From an uncultured Brachyspira sp. (lineage in GTDB: Bacteria > Spirochaetota > Brachyspiria > Brachyspirales > Brachyspiraceae): a DNA stretch of 64,000 nt. Below, piece after piece: positions 63,493 to 64,000 of this stretch (position 1 is the first letter of the stretch; every line of letters starts with the position of its first letter). A program made the position numbers and the translations under genes. Where the stretch lies: the NCBI RefSeq assembly GCF_944388875.1, contig NZ_CALXKQ010000003.1, positions 124,001-188,000 of the forward strand, given 5' to 3'. The notes under the pieces were generated by a model. It did not search any database. It saw only the letters and a program-made list of their open reading frames with translations, and was not told the origin of the DNA.

Positions 63493-64000
63493 TTATAAAC
63501 CTAAAGAAATTATTACAAAGTTTTTGATACTAGCATTAGAACCAGATTCTTTAGAAATTTTATCTATTAAACTTTTAATAGAGATTTTATTGTCAGTAAA
63601 TAATTTTTGGTCTATAAGAACGGACTCAGAATACCAAGAACTCATTTTACCATCAACTATCTTTTCTATCATATTTTCTGGTTTTCCAGCTTCTCTTACT
63701 TGCTTTTCAAATATTTCTTTTTGTTCTTTTACAGCATTAGGATCTATGCCCTCTCTGTTTAATGCTAAAGGTTTTTCACTAGCAACATGCATAGCAATTT
63801 GATCTGCTATTTCAATACATTTTCCTTTAGGCTTAACATCGAATTCAACCACAGCAACAAGTTTATTATTGAAGTGAGCATAAGTACCAAAGAAACCATC
63901 TGTTTTCATAACTTTAGCTTCAGCAAGTACTGTTTTTTCACCCCATTTCTGTATGCCTTCATTAATCATACCTTGAATAGTATCCCCATTAGGACCTTTA
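63493..64000 (-). CDS. tsf: Elongation factor Ts, C-terminal part, cut by the window
   Basis: Guanine-nucleotide exchange factor for EF-Tu. The visible part covers the core and dimerisation domains: GTYAHFNNKLVAVVEFD, ADQIAMHVASEKPLALNREGIDPN, IFEKQVREAGKPENMIEKIVDGKMSSWYSESVLIDQKLF. The frame stays open to base 64000 (GPNGDTIQG before the first ATG at 63969), so the N-terminus with the TDFV motif lies outside the window. Confidence 0.93.
   Translation of the reverse strand, partial: KGPNGDTIQGMINEGIQKWGEKTVLAEAKVMKTDGFFGTYAHFNNKLVAVVEFDVKPKGKCIEIADQIAMHVASEKPLALNREGIDPNAVKEQKEIFEKQVREAGKPENMIEKIVDGKMSSWYSESVLIDQKLFTDNKISIKSLIDKISKESGSNASIKNFVIISLGL

Overview
The window is about 27% G+C, Shine-Dalgarno sites are strong (AAGGAG/GGAG), and the gene content fits an anaerobic, intestinal, motile spirochaete of the genus Brachyspira. 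The supporting genes are a flagellar rod operon, lipooligosaccharide export (lptB), tandem ferritins, methyl-accepting chemotaxis proteins, a Vsp-type surface protein and an XPB-type helicase. The species cannot be fixed from sequence alone. There is no rRNA, tRNA or CRISPR array, and no complete transposase of a named insertion-sequence family. Both ends cut a gene: a ZIP transporter on the left and tsf on the right.

Layout. 1-9.1 kb: ZIP transporter, lptB, two ferritins with palindromes upstream, a chemoreceptor, ilvD, an iron-type dehydrogenase and a lipoprotein. 9.2-11.3 kb: an AT-rich two-gene restriction-modification system resembling CfrBI, next to valS. 14-15.2 kb: hicAB and an orphan RelB-type antitoxin. 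15.4-18.5 kb: a Vsp-like surface protein, a MATE exporter behind a promoter and a 22-codon leader ORF, and a stand-alone YqfO-like domain. 18.4-20.6 kb: flgB-flgC-fliE with a sigma-28-like promoter. 20.6-22.7 kb: an AAA ATPase plus RloB-like pair resembling the AbiL/RloAB defence modules. 22.8-31 kb: housekeeping genes (TPR, HAD, def, gph, M23 peptidase, diguanylate cyclase, methyltransferase, K+/H+ antiporter).

31-37.3 kb is accessory: an orphan exbB between miniature inverted-repeat elements, a zinc alcohol dehydrogenase, a NADAR plus ADP-ribosylglycohydrolase plus Pr6Pr membrane protein cluster, and a small outer-membrane-like protein whose leader holds 19 copies of AATC behind a near-perfect promoter. 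37.3-45.9 kb: a second chemoreceptor, a TM2 protein, a Na/Pi cotransporter, a GDP-fucose and fucosyltransferase operon (fcl, gmd, GT10) and an MltD-like transglycosylase.

46-53.3 kb is a decay and rearrangement zone. It holds a frameshifted oligopeptide-binding protein, a 3' fragment of the lactate dehydrogenase gene whose intact copy lies 5.5 kb away, remnants of a helix-turn-helix gene, an Rpn-family nuclease flanked by duplicated non-coding sequence, several miniature elements, and tandem cyclic-nucleotide-binding proteins. 53.3-64 kb returns to stable genes, including an unusual fusion of an ATP-grasp ligase to a TIM-barrel domain.

The most notable points are the miniature transposable-element family (six copies, TIR ACTTGTTTCAAAA), the variable tetranucleotide leader, the AbiL-like and NADAR modules, the fucosylation operon and the ATP-grasp/TIM-barrel fusion.
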